From positions 26,172 through 90,171 of the forward strand of contig NZ_LMUX01000024.1 in the NCBI RefSeq assembly GCF_009765705.1: a stretch of 64,000 bases of DNA. The letters are read 5' to 3'. Source of the stretch: Burkholderia sp. L27(2015) (GTDB taxonomy: Bacteria; Pseudomonadota; Gammaproteobacteria; Burkholderiales; Burkholderiaceae). Below are positions 26,650 to 35,960 of the stretch, piece by piece (positions within the stretch are counted from its first letter, which is position 1; each line of letters opens with the position of its first letter). A model generated the notes under the pieces. That model was not told the DNA's origin. It saw only the letters and a program-made list of their open reading frames with translations, and did not search any database. A program made the position numbers and the translations under genes.

Positions 26650-26754
26650 GCGCAGTGGGTAGAGCGGGGGCGCTGGTCGACACAGCGCACACCGCGATGC
26701 CTGTTCAGCGGCATCGACTCGACTGGCGCGGCAGGTTCGTAGCGGAGGTGGGTG

Positions 26755-28011
26755 ATGGATGGAGCGAAAGTAGTCCGGGTTCTCGGGGTGGCACACAGCA
26801 AGGAGGCGTACGCTATCCGGGACTTCCTCTCTCGAGGCGTAGTCGAATATGAGTGGCTGGAAGTTGCATCCGACAGCGATTGCGTCCGGGAGTTGAGCAT
26901 TTCAGGCCTTGATGATATCTGCTGGCCCGTGGTTGTGTTTCCAGACGGCTCGATGCTATACGCTCCGACGTTGGCGGAGATTGCTACCAAGCTGGGTTGG
27001 GTCTCTCGTCCGCGTTATCGGGAGTACGACCTGTCGATCTACGGAGCGGGACCGGCAGGACTATCGGCCGCGGTCTACGCGGCATCGGAGGGGCTGCGCG
27101 CGGTGGTTATCGAGCGCGCGGCGATTGGCGGCCAAGCGGGAACCAGCTCACTGATCGAAAACTATATGGGCTTTCCGAACGGCATCGCCGGCGCAGAGCT
27201 GGCGGAACGTGCACGTCAGCAGGCAGTGAAGTTCGGTATCGAACTTCTGATGATGCGCGAGGGCGTGCATGCCACGTTCGTGAATGGGAAAATCGAAGTC
27301 AGTCTGGCCGACGGAGCGCGGCTTACGGCGCGCGCCAATATTTGCGCGACGGGTATCGAGTACCGCAACCTTGGGATTCCCGATGAGCAAAGGCTGTTGA
27401 ATGCCGGATTGTTTTACGGCGCCGGCACCAGCGAAGCGCCGATGTGCAGCGGGAAAAAAGTTTTTATCGTAGGAGGCGGAAACTCCGCGGGGCAGGCCGC
27501 GATGAATTTTGCACGTATGGCAGAAAGCGTCACGATGATCGTTCGTGGTCCGTCGCTTGGTGCAACGCTTTCTCATTACCTTCTGGATCGCATAGCGGAT
27601 ACCAGCAACATCAATGTCGTACTTGAATCGGCTGTCTCTGAACTCTATGGCGACACCGAACTTGAAGCGCTGCAACTCACGAACATGGCGGGAAAAACGC
27701 AGGTTGTTCCGGTAGACCGGTTATTCGTTTGTATTGGCGGCGCGCCCAACACCGAGTGGGCAAAAGACACTACCATCGTTCGGGACAGGAATGGGTATTT
27801 GGTGACAGGCGCGGATCTGAGCGAGTTTTCGCAGTTCGAACGATTTTGGCCACTCAAGCGGCGCCCCTACTTTTTGGAAACGAGCGTGCCGGGCTCGTTC
27901 GCAGCGGGTGATGTTCGCTATGGATCCGTCAAGCGAGTCGCATCGGCAGTAGGAGAAGGGGCGATGGCGGTTACGTTTGTTCACCGATATCTGGCGGAAT
28001 CGGCGTTGTGA
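26755..28011 (+). CDS. TrxR-like FAD-dependent oxidoreductase lacking the CxxC pair
   Basis: This is a 418-residue flavoprotein. An N-terminal glutaredoxin/thioredoxin-like domain without redox cysteines (VLGVAHSKEAYAIRDFL, PVVVFPDG) spans about residues 1-80. Then come FAD binding at GAGPAGLSAAVYA, NAD(P) binding at GGGNSAGQAAM and a closing GSFAAGDVRYGSVKRVASAVGEGA. In thioredoxin reductase the segment before GGG carries CAxC; here it reads GAGTSEAPMC, so disulfide chemistry of the standard kind is not possible. It matches a family often annotated as TrxR-like with an N-terminal cyclic-nucleotide or glutaredoxin-like domain. CGGAGG lies 6 bases before the ATG. The acceptor is unknown; the DsbA-like neighbour is a candidate. 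Confidence 0.87.
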   Translation: MDGAKVVRVLGVAHSKEAYAIRDFLSRGVVEYEWLEVASDSDCVRELSISGLDDICWPVVVFPDGSMLYAPTLAEIATKLGWVSRPRYREYDLSIYGAGPAGLSAAVYAASEGLRAVVIERAAIGGQAGTSSLIENYMGFPNGIAGAELAERARQQAVKFGIELLMMREGVHATFVNGKIEVSLADGARLTARANICATGIEYRNLGIPDEQRLLNAGLFYGAGTSEAPMCSGKKVFIVGGGNSAGQAAMNFARMAESVTMIVRGPSLGATLSHYLLDRIADTSNINVVLESAVSELYGDTELEALQLTNMAGKTQVVPVDRLFVCIGGAPNTEWAKDTTIVRDRNGYLVTGADLSEFSQFERFWPLKRRPYFLETSVPGSFAAGDVRYGSVKRVASAVGEGAMAVTFVHRYLAESAL

Positions 28012-28044
28012 TCACGTCGAACCGATGCTATCGCGGGCGAATAA

Positions 28045-28569
28045 TTAATCTGGTGGAAATCGAATCTGCGAGAAATGCCTTCCCGCGATGACGGCCCGGC
28101 GTTCGATTTCCGCCGCCGACTCGATCAGTTCGCTTTGCTCAAGAAAGAGTAGGAAGGCGCGAGTCGATATCTTGCGACAGTTATCGGGAAGCATGAAACT
28201 AGCCCGGGCGATCTTATGATCTTCAAACAGAAAAATACCCGCCCGCTCGGCGGATAGTCCGAGGCCCTGCATCGCTTCCTGAGCCGCGTGTTCGCCGAGA
28301 TTGGATTTGCGCACCTTCGGTACAGCGCCGGAGGATTGGACATAGTGTCGATAGATCTGGGTGGTGGTAACAGACAGCCCTTTGATGCTGACCCAATCGG
28401 CGATCTGTTGGCTCGTGGGAGTCTGGTTACGAGTGACCTCATGGAGCACCATGTCGACAATTTCGACTGTCCAGGACGGCTTTAATAATAGGTCTAATGC
28501 GTTCGCGTACGCGAGGGTGATCAGCGGACCTGCATCAGGAAACAAGGTGATGACGCGGCTACTTGCCAT
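28045..28569 (-). CDS. PIN-domain toxin
   Basis: The 174-residue protein has the PIN ribonuclease fold acids: Asp12 (PDAGPLI), Glu44 (LHEVTRN), Glu93 (LGEHAAQEA) and Asp117 (FEDHKIAR). PIN toxins of VapBC modules cleave tRNA, rRNA or mRNA. The start lies two bases after the stop of the upstream small gene, consistent with a toxin-antitoxin operon. The protein is somewhat longer than a typical VapC (about 135), with an additional C-terminal helical extension. Confidence 0.8.
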   Translation of the reverse strand: MASSRVITLFPDAGPLITLAYANALDLLLKPSWTVEIVDMVLHEVTRNQTPTSQQIADWVSIKGLSVTTTQIYRHYVQSSGAVPKVRKSNLGEHAAQEAMQGLGLSAERAGIFLFEDHKIARASFMLPDNCRKISTRAFLLFLEQSELIESAAEIERRAVIAGRHFSQIRFPPD

Positions 28570-28571
28570 CT

Positions 28572-28922
28572 CTATCTATTAAGTAGCGTACTGAGCTCGT
28601 GGGCCATCTGCAGCGTGTCTGTATCGGCCAGTCGCGGCATCGGCAAATGGGCTTGGGCCATTAGCAGAAACAGGTCTTCGTCAGTGTCGATTCCCAATGC
28701 ATCCATGGCGTTCCTGTCGTCGATCCGTCCCAGCGAGAAATCGAGCAGCGTCTTGAAGTTATGATTACTGCTTGCTTCAGCTGCTTCGAAAGTCTCCACT
28801 AGGTATCGCAATTCTGCGTTGAACAGGGCATTGATCGACGTATCCGATTTGGCTGCAAGGATCTTCGCGCGCTTTAGCAAATCGCGATCCACTGCGCCGG
28901 TGAAATTGACGGTTTGAGCCAT
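28572..28922 (-). CDS. Ribbon-helix-helix type antitoxin of the PIN pair
   Basis: The 116-residue protein begins with an RHH-like strand and helices (QTVNFTGAVDRDLLKRAKILAAK split as QTVNFTGAV and DRDLLKRAKILAAKSDTS), suited to DNA binding. The C-terminal half is acidic and leads into the PIN toxin gene two bases later. GGAGAA lies close before the ATG. Antitoxins of this kind bind both operator DNA and the PIN active site. The assignment rests mainly on its position and the N-terminal pattern. Confidence 0.72.
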   Translation of the reverse strand: MAQTVNFTGAVDRDLLKRAKILAAKSDTSINALFNAELRYLVETFEAAEASSNHNFKTLLDFSLGRIDDRNAMDALGIDTDEDLFLLMAQAHLPMPRLADTDTLQMAHELSTLLNR

Positions 28923-29141
28923 GATGGATTCTCCGATAACAGCCTAAATCGTAGCACATGAACAAGTGCAACACATAATTATGTGTCTATTGGGATGTGT
29001 GGCCGCCGAGACCCAAGCCCGGCACGTCCACTTATTGACTGGCATGGGCAACTGGGTTGACGGAATTGCGTACCGTGTGTAGTCAAATTTGGCTGTTGCT
29101 GCGGCTGAATTCGCTCACAGCACGTACCAACATGACCGGTA

Positions 29142-29783
29142 CTACAGATAATGCAGAACGATCGTTGCGCTACCGTCGAGATCGCTTGTGTGCGTCATAT
29201 CCAGCGTGGTTTTAGGCGCGATAAAAGCCTGCAAGGTCAGCGTCGTACTGAACATCTTTCCAGGGGCGGGCTTGCCAGGTTCCGCCTCTGTTGCCATCGA
29301 AAACCATTTCGACGACGTTGGGATCAGAGCTTGAGTGGAGGGGCTGGGCTTCCACGTGACGCCGCTGTCGTTCGAGTACGTGCCTTTGGCGGAGTCGCCG
29401 TCGATCTGAAAGTCACTCATCGTGATTTCATAGTAGCCCAGGTTCTTGCCTCCCGCCGCACCTAAGCCATAGACATAGGGCACCCCCAACATATCTTGGG
29501 GAACCGTGGCGTAGCGCTCATCGAAGGCCTGGAATGCGACTTGCCTGGCACCGCCGCATTCGATGCTCATCGCCGCTGTTTTTGCTTCCAACGGTGTGTA
29601 GAAGCTGGCCTGAAGATGGTCTCCCGATATGTCGTTGTAGTCAAACACGCTGGTGGAGAGCGTAGGCACACATCCGGCGGGGACAATGTTACCGGTTACC
29701 GCCAAGGGCGCCAATTGTGCCAATGCGGCGGAACAAGCCAATATGAGGGCCGCGGCGGCGCATACTTTAGACGTCAAATTCAT
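29142..29783 (-). CDS. DUF1120 secreted protein, fimbrial-associated type
   Basis: The 213-residue protein has a signal peptide (LILACSAALA, cleavage near residue 22) and two conserved Cys (AGCVPTL, IECGGA) that should form a disulfide. The beta-rich body and the C-terminal GSATIVLHYL strand resemble pilin donor/acceptor endings. DUF1120 proteins are found beside chaperone-usher genes in Burkholderia and Pseudomonas. Here it is alone, about 9 kb from the usher operon, so it may be a spare subunit assembled by that system. Confidence 0.78.
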   Translation of the reverse strand: MNLTSKVCAAAALILACSAALAQLAPLAVTGNIVPAGCVPTLSTSVFDYNDISGDHLQASFYTPLEAKTAAMSIECGGARQVAFQAFDERYATVPQDMLGVPYVYGLGAAGGKNLGYYEITMSDFQIDGDSAKGTYSNDSGVTWKPSPSTQALIPTSSKWFSMATEAEPGKPAPGKMFSTTLTLQAFIAPKTTLDMTHTSDLDGSATIVLHYL

Positions 29784-30276
29784 GTTCTTACTCTTTATCC
29801 TTGGGAAAATCTGAGCCGGGATCTACAGACAGGCTTAGCGCTACTTGCTACGGAGCCGCAGATTGTCATTTGGCAGGCTCTAAGTACAGTCCGGCAACGG
29901 CAAAATAAGACCATTCTCGTGGGAACATTGAGGCGCCGGGAGGAGCATTCACTGCCTTCCGGCAGCGCCTATCCGATTGAACGGGCGCCTAGCCGACACC
30001 CCTTATATTTCTGCCGCGAGTAAAAAACGTTCGTGCTAAGCGGATCAATAATCTTGAAGCAGTGGGCAACATTCGCGAGCTGCGGCCGTTGTTCACGATG
30101 TAATCGATCCAGCGGTCGGGACATCGATAGTCCGCCCGGTCTGGTGCACTGGGCATGCTGTTTACGTGTACATCCCATCGTGATATAGGTGGGTAACGCA
30201 GCCGTCCGACACAGTGCCACGTTCGATCGGGGCCGCCGACATTCCTCTGTTTAACTCATCATTGCGGGGTAGAACG
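29784..30276. other. Intergenic region, no gene recognised
   Basis: This is a 493-base divergent region between the DUF1120 gene and the FNR-like gene, presumably holding both promoters. I see no supported reading frame or strong repeat in it. Confidence 0.45.
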
Positions 30277-31407
30277 ATGAGCGAGATGACTGCACCGATC
30301 AACGACCTTGCAAAAAATGCTGATGTCGAAGCGCTCCCTGATCAGCGTCTTGCGCTGCGCACTGACGTCCTGATCGTCGGCGCGGGTCCAGTCGGACTCT
30401 TCGCCGCGTTCGAGGCTGGTGTCATTGGGTTGTCTTGCCATATCGTCGACGCATTGGCAGAAATAGGAGGCCAGTGCATCGAGCTGTATCCGGACAAGCC
30501 GATCTTCGATATCCCGGCGATTCCCGTTTGCACTGCACGCGAACTGGTCGAGCGGCTTGCCGAACAATGCCGCCCATTCGGGTTTCCGATTCATCTTGGC
30601 GAGCGCGTGATGAGCATTGCGCAGCGTGACAACGACAAACGCTGGACGGTCACCACGGATCAGGGGCGGGTGTTCGACGTGGCGGCGATATTGCTGTCGG
30701 CCGGTAACGGCGCGTTTGTGCCGCAACGCCTCGCGCTACCGGAAGCGCCAGCGCTGGAGGGCCAACATGTGCATTATGCGGTGCGCCAACTCGCGCAATT
30801 TGCCGATGCTCGCGTTATCGTCGCGGGCGGCGGCGATTCCGCGCTCGACTGGGCGCTTGCGCTGCGCAAGGTCGCCCGGCATGTGACGATCGTGCATCGA
30901 CGCGACACGTTCCGGGCCATGGCCGCGACCGTCGAGCAGGTCAAGCAGGCAGCCGCGGCGGGTGAAATCGACATCGTGATCGGTGCGATCGCCGCGCTGC
31001 ACGCGCCCGGTGGCGTACTGGATTCTGTCGCGATCAAGCAGATCGGCGGGGTCGTGACGCTCCCGGTCGACCATGTCGTTGCACTCTATGGACTTGTCGC
31101 CGACCTTGGGCCGATTGCGCACTGGGGGCTCGACATACGCGGTGGACGGATTGCGGTCGACACCTCGGGCTACGAAACGTCGCGCGCGGGCGTTTTCGCC
31201 GTGGGCGATATCGCTACCTATCCGAGCAAACAGAAATTGATCTTGTCGGGCTTCCATGAAGCGTCGCTTGCGCTGCGCAAAGCGTACACGTATGCGTTTC
31301 CAGAGAAACAACGTGTTCACGTTCACTCGAGCTACGATCACGCGCTGTCGGAACGGATCTTGGGCGCAATGCCACCCCCTGCGAGCGAGTCGGATGACGG
31401 TGCCTAG
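30277..31407 (+). CDS. Ferredoxin-NADP reductase, TrxR-like type
   Basis: The 376-residue flavoprotein has FAD binding at GAGPVG (residues 35-40), the family-specific GGQCIELYPDKPIFDIPA segment, NADP binding at GGGDSALDWA, and a C-terminal GDIATYPSKQKLILSGFHEA that closes over the flavin. The absence of CxxC separates it from thioredoxin reductase. It corresponds to the type-2 FNR common in Burkholderia and Bacillus, which moves electrons between NADPH and ferredoxin. I chose the ATG at 30277, where the family's N-terminus begins; the frame is open back to 30214. It is a single gene. Confidence 0.9.
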   Translation: MSEMTAPINDLAKNADVEALPDQRLALRTDVLIVGAGPVGLFAAFEAGVIGLSCHIVDALAEIGGQCIELYPDKPIFDIPAIPVCTARELVERLAEQCRPFGFPIHLGERVMSIAQRDNDKRWTVTTDQGRVFDVAAILLSAGNGAFVPQRLALPEAPALEGQHVHYAVRQLAQFADARVIVAGGGDSALDWALALRKVARHVTIVHRRDTFRAMAATVEQVKQAAAAGEIDIVIGAIAALHAPGGVLDSVAIKQIGGVVTLPVDHVVALYGLVADLGPIAHWGLDIRGGRIAVDTSGYETSRAGVFAVGDIATYPSKQKLILSGFHEASLALRKAYTYAFPEKQRVHVHSSYDHALSERILGAMPPPASESDDGA

Positions 31408-31753
31408 GTTTTCCGGGTAGACGGCACCCACCCCGAATAGCACCGTGCCCGACGGCCGCGGCCAGCTCACACGAACGCCCCATGCTCCGCCGTGCGCGAC
31501 CGCACAAAGCGGCGCCATAGAAAGGTGCATCGATTTTTATCGATGCGATCGCCGTATTCCGCTTGCTGTTCGGGCAGCCGCTCGACAGGAGATGGCGGTC
31601 ATAAAATTCGGACATCCGCACGTGAGATCCTTTCCGGTAAAGCTGTTTGGATAACGAAGGAATACCGATTTTGTTGCGAAATTCACAAAAAAATTCAAAT
31701 AATGATTTGTATAACGAATAAATACCTAGAATTAACCTAGACAAAACTCGAAC
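31408..31753. other. Intergenic region with AT-rich 3' part
   Basis: No gene is recognised. The second half (31640-31750) is strongly AT-rich and likely contains the promoter for the heptosyltransferase-autotransporter pair. Confidence 0.45.
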
Positions 31754-31774
31754 TGCCAATTTTTCAAATTGGCA
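31754..31774 (+). promoter_or_regulatory. Inverted repeat in the leader of the heptosyltransferase gene
   Basis: TGCCAATTT and AAATTGGCA form a perfect 9-bp inverted repeat with a 3-base loop, 26 bases before the start codon. It can form an mRNA hairpin next to the ribosome site, or be an operator. Confidence 0.45.
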
Positions 31775-31800
31775 TCTGGGCGGTAACGGAGCGAACTCAG

Positions 31801-33183
31801 ATGAATCAACCCATCGCTACCGATACAGCACCGGCCGATTTAGCGTGTCCGCCGGCCATGGCAGAACCGCTTTTGCAACTCCCGCTTCATTCTCCCGCAA
31901 CAGCCTGTGCCTGTGGTTCATCCGAGCCTGACACGACCGTCGCACGCGGCGGCACCGATGCCCAAGACAAGCCTGTACCCACGGTATCTCATGGCTACCG
32001 CATCGATCCGGGTCCGGTCGAGTTCGCGGTACCGGGAACTCAAATTCGCTACGACTTTCACTACGGCGCACGCGTTCAGGTCGGCAGCGATCTCGTGCGC
32101 GTCAGGCTGATCGATCTCGATGACGATGTCACGCTTTACGACGACCAAGGGCAAAACGTGCTCGTTACCAGCACCAAACGCTATTACGTCCGTTTCCGCA
32201 TCGAGGTGCTGCGCGACGGCAAGCTGCTGTTCGAACACAATTACGATGCACGGCACCGCAATGTGCTGATCAAGCTGCCGGTCGGCACCCTGGGCGACGC
32301 GTTGGCATGGTTTCCGTATGCCGAAGAGTTTCGCCGCAAACATGATTGCAAGCTGTATTGTGCCGTCGCGCCTGAGATCGCAGAGCTGTTCAAGGCGTCC
32401 TATCCCGAAATAAACTTTGTGCTACCCGAGGCTCAGGTGGCCGAATGTTATGCAACCTATCACCTGGGCATCTTCTTTCCTTGCGACGACCGCGCGCACC
32501 AACCGGTCGACTTCCGGGTGGTGGGTTTGCACAAGACGGTCGGCTATCTCTTGGGTGTGACGCCGGCCGAAATCAAGCCGATCGCCAAAGTATCGGATCC
32601 ACGACGTCGCATTGCCGAGCCCTACGTGTGCATCGCGGCACAAGCTTCTACCCAGTGCAAATACTGGAACCATCCGACCGGCTGGCTCGAAACCGTCAAA
32701 TTCCTGAAACAGCTCGGTTACCGCGTGCTGTGTATCGACAAGCAACCGGCGCATGGTCACGGTCTGTCGTGGAATCTGATTCCCTATGGCGCGGAGGATT
32801 TCACCGGCGATTTGTCGTTGCAGGAGCGCGCCAGCGTGCTGTTGCACGCCGACTTCTTCGTTGGACTGTCCAGCGGCCTGTCATGGTTGGCTTGCGCGGT
32901 AGGCACGCCGGTCGTGATGATCAGCGGTTTTACGCATCCCATCAACGAATTCGCTACGCCTTACCGCGTGATCAATTACCACGTGTGCAATAGCTGCTGG
33001 AACGATACGCGCATCGAGTTCGTCCACGACGACTTCATGTGGTGTCCGCGCCATAAGGGCACCGAGCGGCAATTCGAATGCTCGCGCTTTATCACTCCGG
33101 GTCAGGTCAAAGCCGCGATTCAGCAACTGCTCGCCGATCGCCGCGATCGGTTGGCGTCGCAAGCGGCGCGAGCGAGTCGCTAG
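31801..33183 (+). CDS. Autotransporter strand-loop-strand O-heptosyltransferase
   Basis: This 460-residue cytoplasmic glycosyltransferase is of the BAHT family (AAH, TibC), which attaches heptose from ADP-heptose to Ser residues in the repeats of AIDA-I-type autotransporters before export. The central region gives KLPVGTLGDALAWFPYAEEF (nucleotide-sugar binding) and FFVGLSSGLSWLACAVGTPV. The C-terminal Cys cluster C396-C399-C415-C427 (HVCNSCWN, WCPRHKG, ECSRF) matches the metal-binding cysteines of TibC-type enzymes. The N-terminal 60 residues are variable. The target autotransporter lies directly downstream (102 bases), as in aah-aidA and tibC-tibA. Confidence 0.93.
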   Translation: MNQPIATDTAPADLACPPAMAEPLLQLPLHSPATACACGSSEPDTTVARGGTDAQDKPVPTVSHGYRIDPGPVEFAVPGTQIRYDFHYGARVQVGSDLVRVRLIDLDDDVTLYDDQGQNVLVTSTKRYYVRFRIEVLRDGKLLFEHNYDARHRNVLIKLPVGTLGDALAWFPYAEEFRRKHDCKLYCAVAPEIAELFKASYPEINFVLPEAQVAECYATYHLGIFFPCDDRAHQPVDFRVVGLHKTVGYLLGVTPAEIKPIAKVSDPRRRIAEPYVCIAAQASTQCKYWNHPTGWLETVKFLKQLGYRVLCIDKQPAHGHGLSWNLIPYGAEDFTGDLSLQERASVLLHADFFVGLSSGLSWLACAVGTPVVMISGFTHPINEFATPYRVINYHVCNSCWNDTRIEFVHDDFMWCPRHKGTERQFECSRFITPGQVKAAIQQLLADRRDRLASQAARASR

Positions 33184-33284
33184 CTAGTATGAACCGCATG
33201 AGCGGAAATTAGACGAATCGCGTTACTGCGCTAAACAGACACAGCGCAATGTCGTCACTTTCTCCATTTTTGGAGGACTTTGTC

Positions 33285-35960
33285 ATGCCTACGCAACCTG
33301 TAAGTTCGCAACTCGACTTCTTGCTCGACGGCATGCAGAATTGTTGCGTCAGCTCCGGCAGCGACAATAGCGGGGCGTTTCCCACTCGGCCTGTGGCTGC
33401 TGCGGTCTTGATGACGATACCGTTGTGTACGCAACACGCATGGGCTCAAAACGTGATTTCCGGTCAGGTGGTCATCAGCGCGATCGTCAGCAATAACATG
33501 TTTCAAAACGTGCTCAGCGGCGGCACAGCTTTCTTCACGTCGGCGTTCAATCTTGGCCGTCAGGAGATATCGTTGGGTGGGCTAGCGAGCGGCACAGTGG
33601 TTTTCAATGGGGGTGCCCAAAGCAACGGCGGGCTCGCGATTGCCACCACGGCATTCCTTGGCGGGCAACAAGGCATTTTGTCGGGCGGCGTCGCAAGTAC
33701 CACGATACTCAACGGCGGAGCGTTGGCTATTCTTTCTGGCGGCGTGGCGAGCGGCACGGTCGTCAATAGCGCCGGCGGTATCGCGGTGTCTTCCGGTGGG
33801 ACGGCAATTGGCACTGCAGTGAATAGTGGGGTGCAGATCGTCGTGAACGGGGGTAGTTCAATCAGCACGACCGTTCTTCGCCAGGGTAGCGAACTTGTCA
33901 GAGGGCTCGCGAGTGCCACGGTACTCAGCGGCGGCCAACAATTTATTTCGTCGGACGGTGTGGCGAGCGGCACGGTCATCAATGGCAATTTTGGCTTTCA
34001 GGACGTGGGCGCATCGGCAATCGCAACTGGCACTCTGATTGCTAACGGCGGTCAACAGGCTGTCGAGCCCGGCGGTCTTGCGACCAGCACAACGGTCTCC
34101 AGCGGCGGCTTCCAAAATGTGTCTGGGCTCGCGAGCGCCACACTCGTCGACGGCGGCTTCCAGGCCATCGCTGGCGGCACCGCCGTGTCGACCACCGTTG
34201 TCAATGGTGGCCTTCAAGTCGTGGGACCAGGCGGGCCGTTTGGAACGGTCGTGACTGGGAGTGCGATTGCAACGATCGTAACGGGGAGTGCCGAGCAAGC
34301 CGTCTTGTCCGGTGGCGTCGCGGTGTCGACCATGGTGGGTGGCGCAGCAGCAGGCAGTCTACAAACGGTGCAGCCTGGAGGGACGGCGGTGTCGACCACA
34401 TTGCTTACCAACGGCGTGCAGAATTTGGTGGGCGGCACAGCCTCAAGCACCATCATTTCTGCGGGCGGGCTCCAAATTATCCAGAACACCACCGTTGGCA
34501 ACTTGGTAATCGATGGCGGCGCCGTTTCAACAACGATCGGTGCCCGCGGGGAACAGCGTATTAGCGCGGGAGGCTCGGCGAGCGTCACCGAGATCGGTAG
34601 TGGTGGTCTGCAAAGCATCTTTTCCGGCGGTACCGCGATCAGCACGGCAATTCTTGGTGCCGGGCAGCAAATTGTCGCGGCAGGCGGCATCGCTAATCTG
34701 ACTACGGTCAACAGTGGCGGCGCGGAAGTCGTGTCCACAGGTGCAGTGGCGAACAGCACCGTGGTCAATAGCGGCGGGGTATTGACAGTGGCATCGGGCG
34801 GTACGGCCAATCAAGCCGTGATCGGTGCGCAAGTCGATGCTGTCAATGGCGCCGCGTTCAACGATACCGCGATCGTTGACGGTGGCCAACTGAATACCTA
34901 TTCCGGCTCGCTCATCGGCGGCATCACGACCATTGCCGGCACACTCGCGATCCAGGACACCAACGAGCAATTCGGGACTCTCACGCTCGCGGGAGGTACC
35001 TTGCAGTTCGGCGCAGCGAACACGCAGCCTACCTCGTTCATTTCCACTACCGTCAACACCCTGAACGGCAGTGGCGTGGTCTCGATGAGAACCGACGTCG
35101 CCGCGCAAAACGGCGACTTCCTCACCGTGAACAATGCCCAAACCAGCCAGCAGGTTCTTGTACATGACTACTACGACGGCCGTGCGCTGGATCCGACTCA
35201 GCGCCTGCGGCTCATCAGCGCCAGCGGTCCCGCTGTATTTAGCCTGGTCAACGGCGCCACCGATGTCGGCGCCTATCAATACGGGCTCGTCAATCAAGGC
35301 GGGGATTGGTATCTATTCAATCTCGGCACGCGTACCGAGACCGCCGACTCCGCGCAGGCGGCAGCGCAGGCTGCCAGTTTGGTCTGGTACGGCGAATTGC
35401 AGCCGCTCTATCGCCGCCTCGGTGAACTGCGACTTAATCCCGCCGGCGACGGTGTGTGGGCGCGCACCTATGGCGATTCGGTGCATGTCACACCGACCAA
35501 TGCGGTCGGTGTGAATATCGCCCAGTACGGTGTGGAGGCCGGCGTCGATCACCGCTTCGCCACCGATTTAGGCGCGTGGTACCTCGGCATGGTGGCCGGC
35601 ACCGGTTGGGTCAATCAGACCTTCGCCAATAACAGCGGCACCGGTAGTGCGACGCCATGGACTATAGGCACTTATGCGACCTGGATGTCCAACGCGGGTT
35701 GGTATGGCGACTTCGTCGTCAAATACAACAATATCGATCAGAAGATCAGTACCACCGCGGCTGACGGCCAGGGCGCGAGCTATCGGAAAAACGGCTATAC
35801 GGTGTCGGCGAGGGCGGACGCTGCTTCGAGCTGGCGCAGCGCCGGTTTGTCGATCCGCAGGTCGAGACGGGACGAATTGCCGAATGAGTTGCAGTCTCCG
35901 CGCCCTGCTAGAGATAACTTATGTTTAACCATGCGCTACCGGAAACTGAACCTGCGGTAA
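33285..35960 (+). pseudogene. AIDA-I-type autotransporter adhesin with truncated, frameshifted beta-barrel
   Basis: From the ATG at 33285 (GGAGG 8 bases upstream) the frame gives an extended signal region ending near AWAQ, then roughly two dozen strand-loop-strand repeats of about 20 residues (SGGVASGTVVNSGG-like). A linker and a barrel start (LYRRLGELRLNPAGDGVWAR, near 35400) follow. The barrel stops after about 140 residues, roughly half the usual size. Near 35815 a frameshift leaves VSARADAASSWRS; the neighbouring frame continues as GEGGRCFELAQRRFVDPQ until a stop at about 35888, and no further barrel sequence follows. Translocation should therefore fail unless the 3' end lies elsewhere. 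The repeats are the expected substrate of the upstream heptosyltransferase. Confidence 0.88.

Noticed and set aside
33405-34800. Repeats in the autotransporter as a CRISPR or DNA satellite
   Set aside because: The repetition is at protein level (strand-loop-strand units of about 20 residues) with diverged DNA, no constant spacers and a continuous reading frame.
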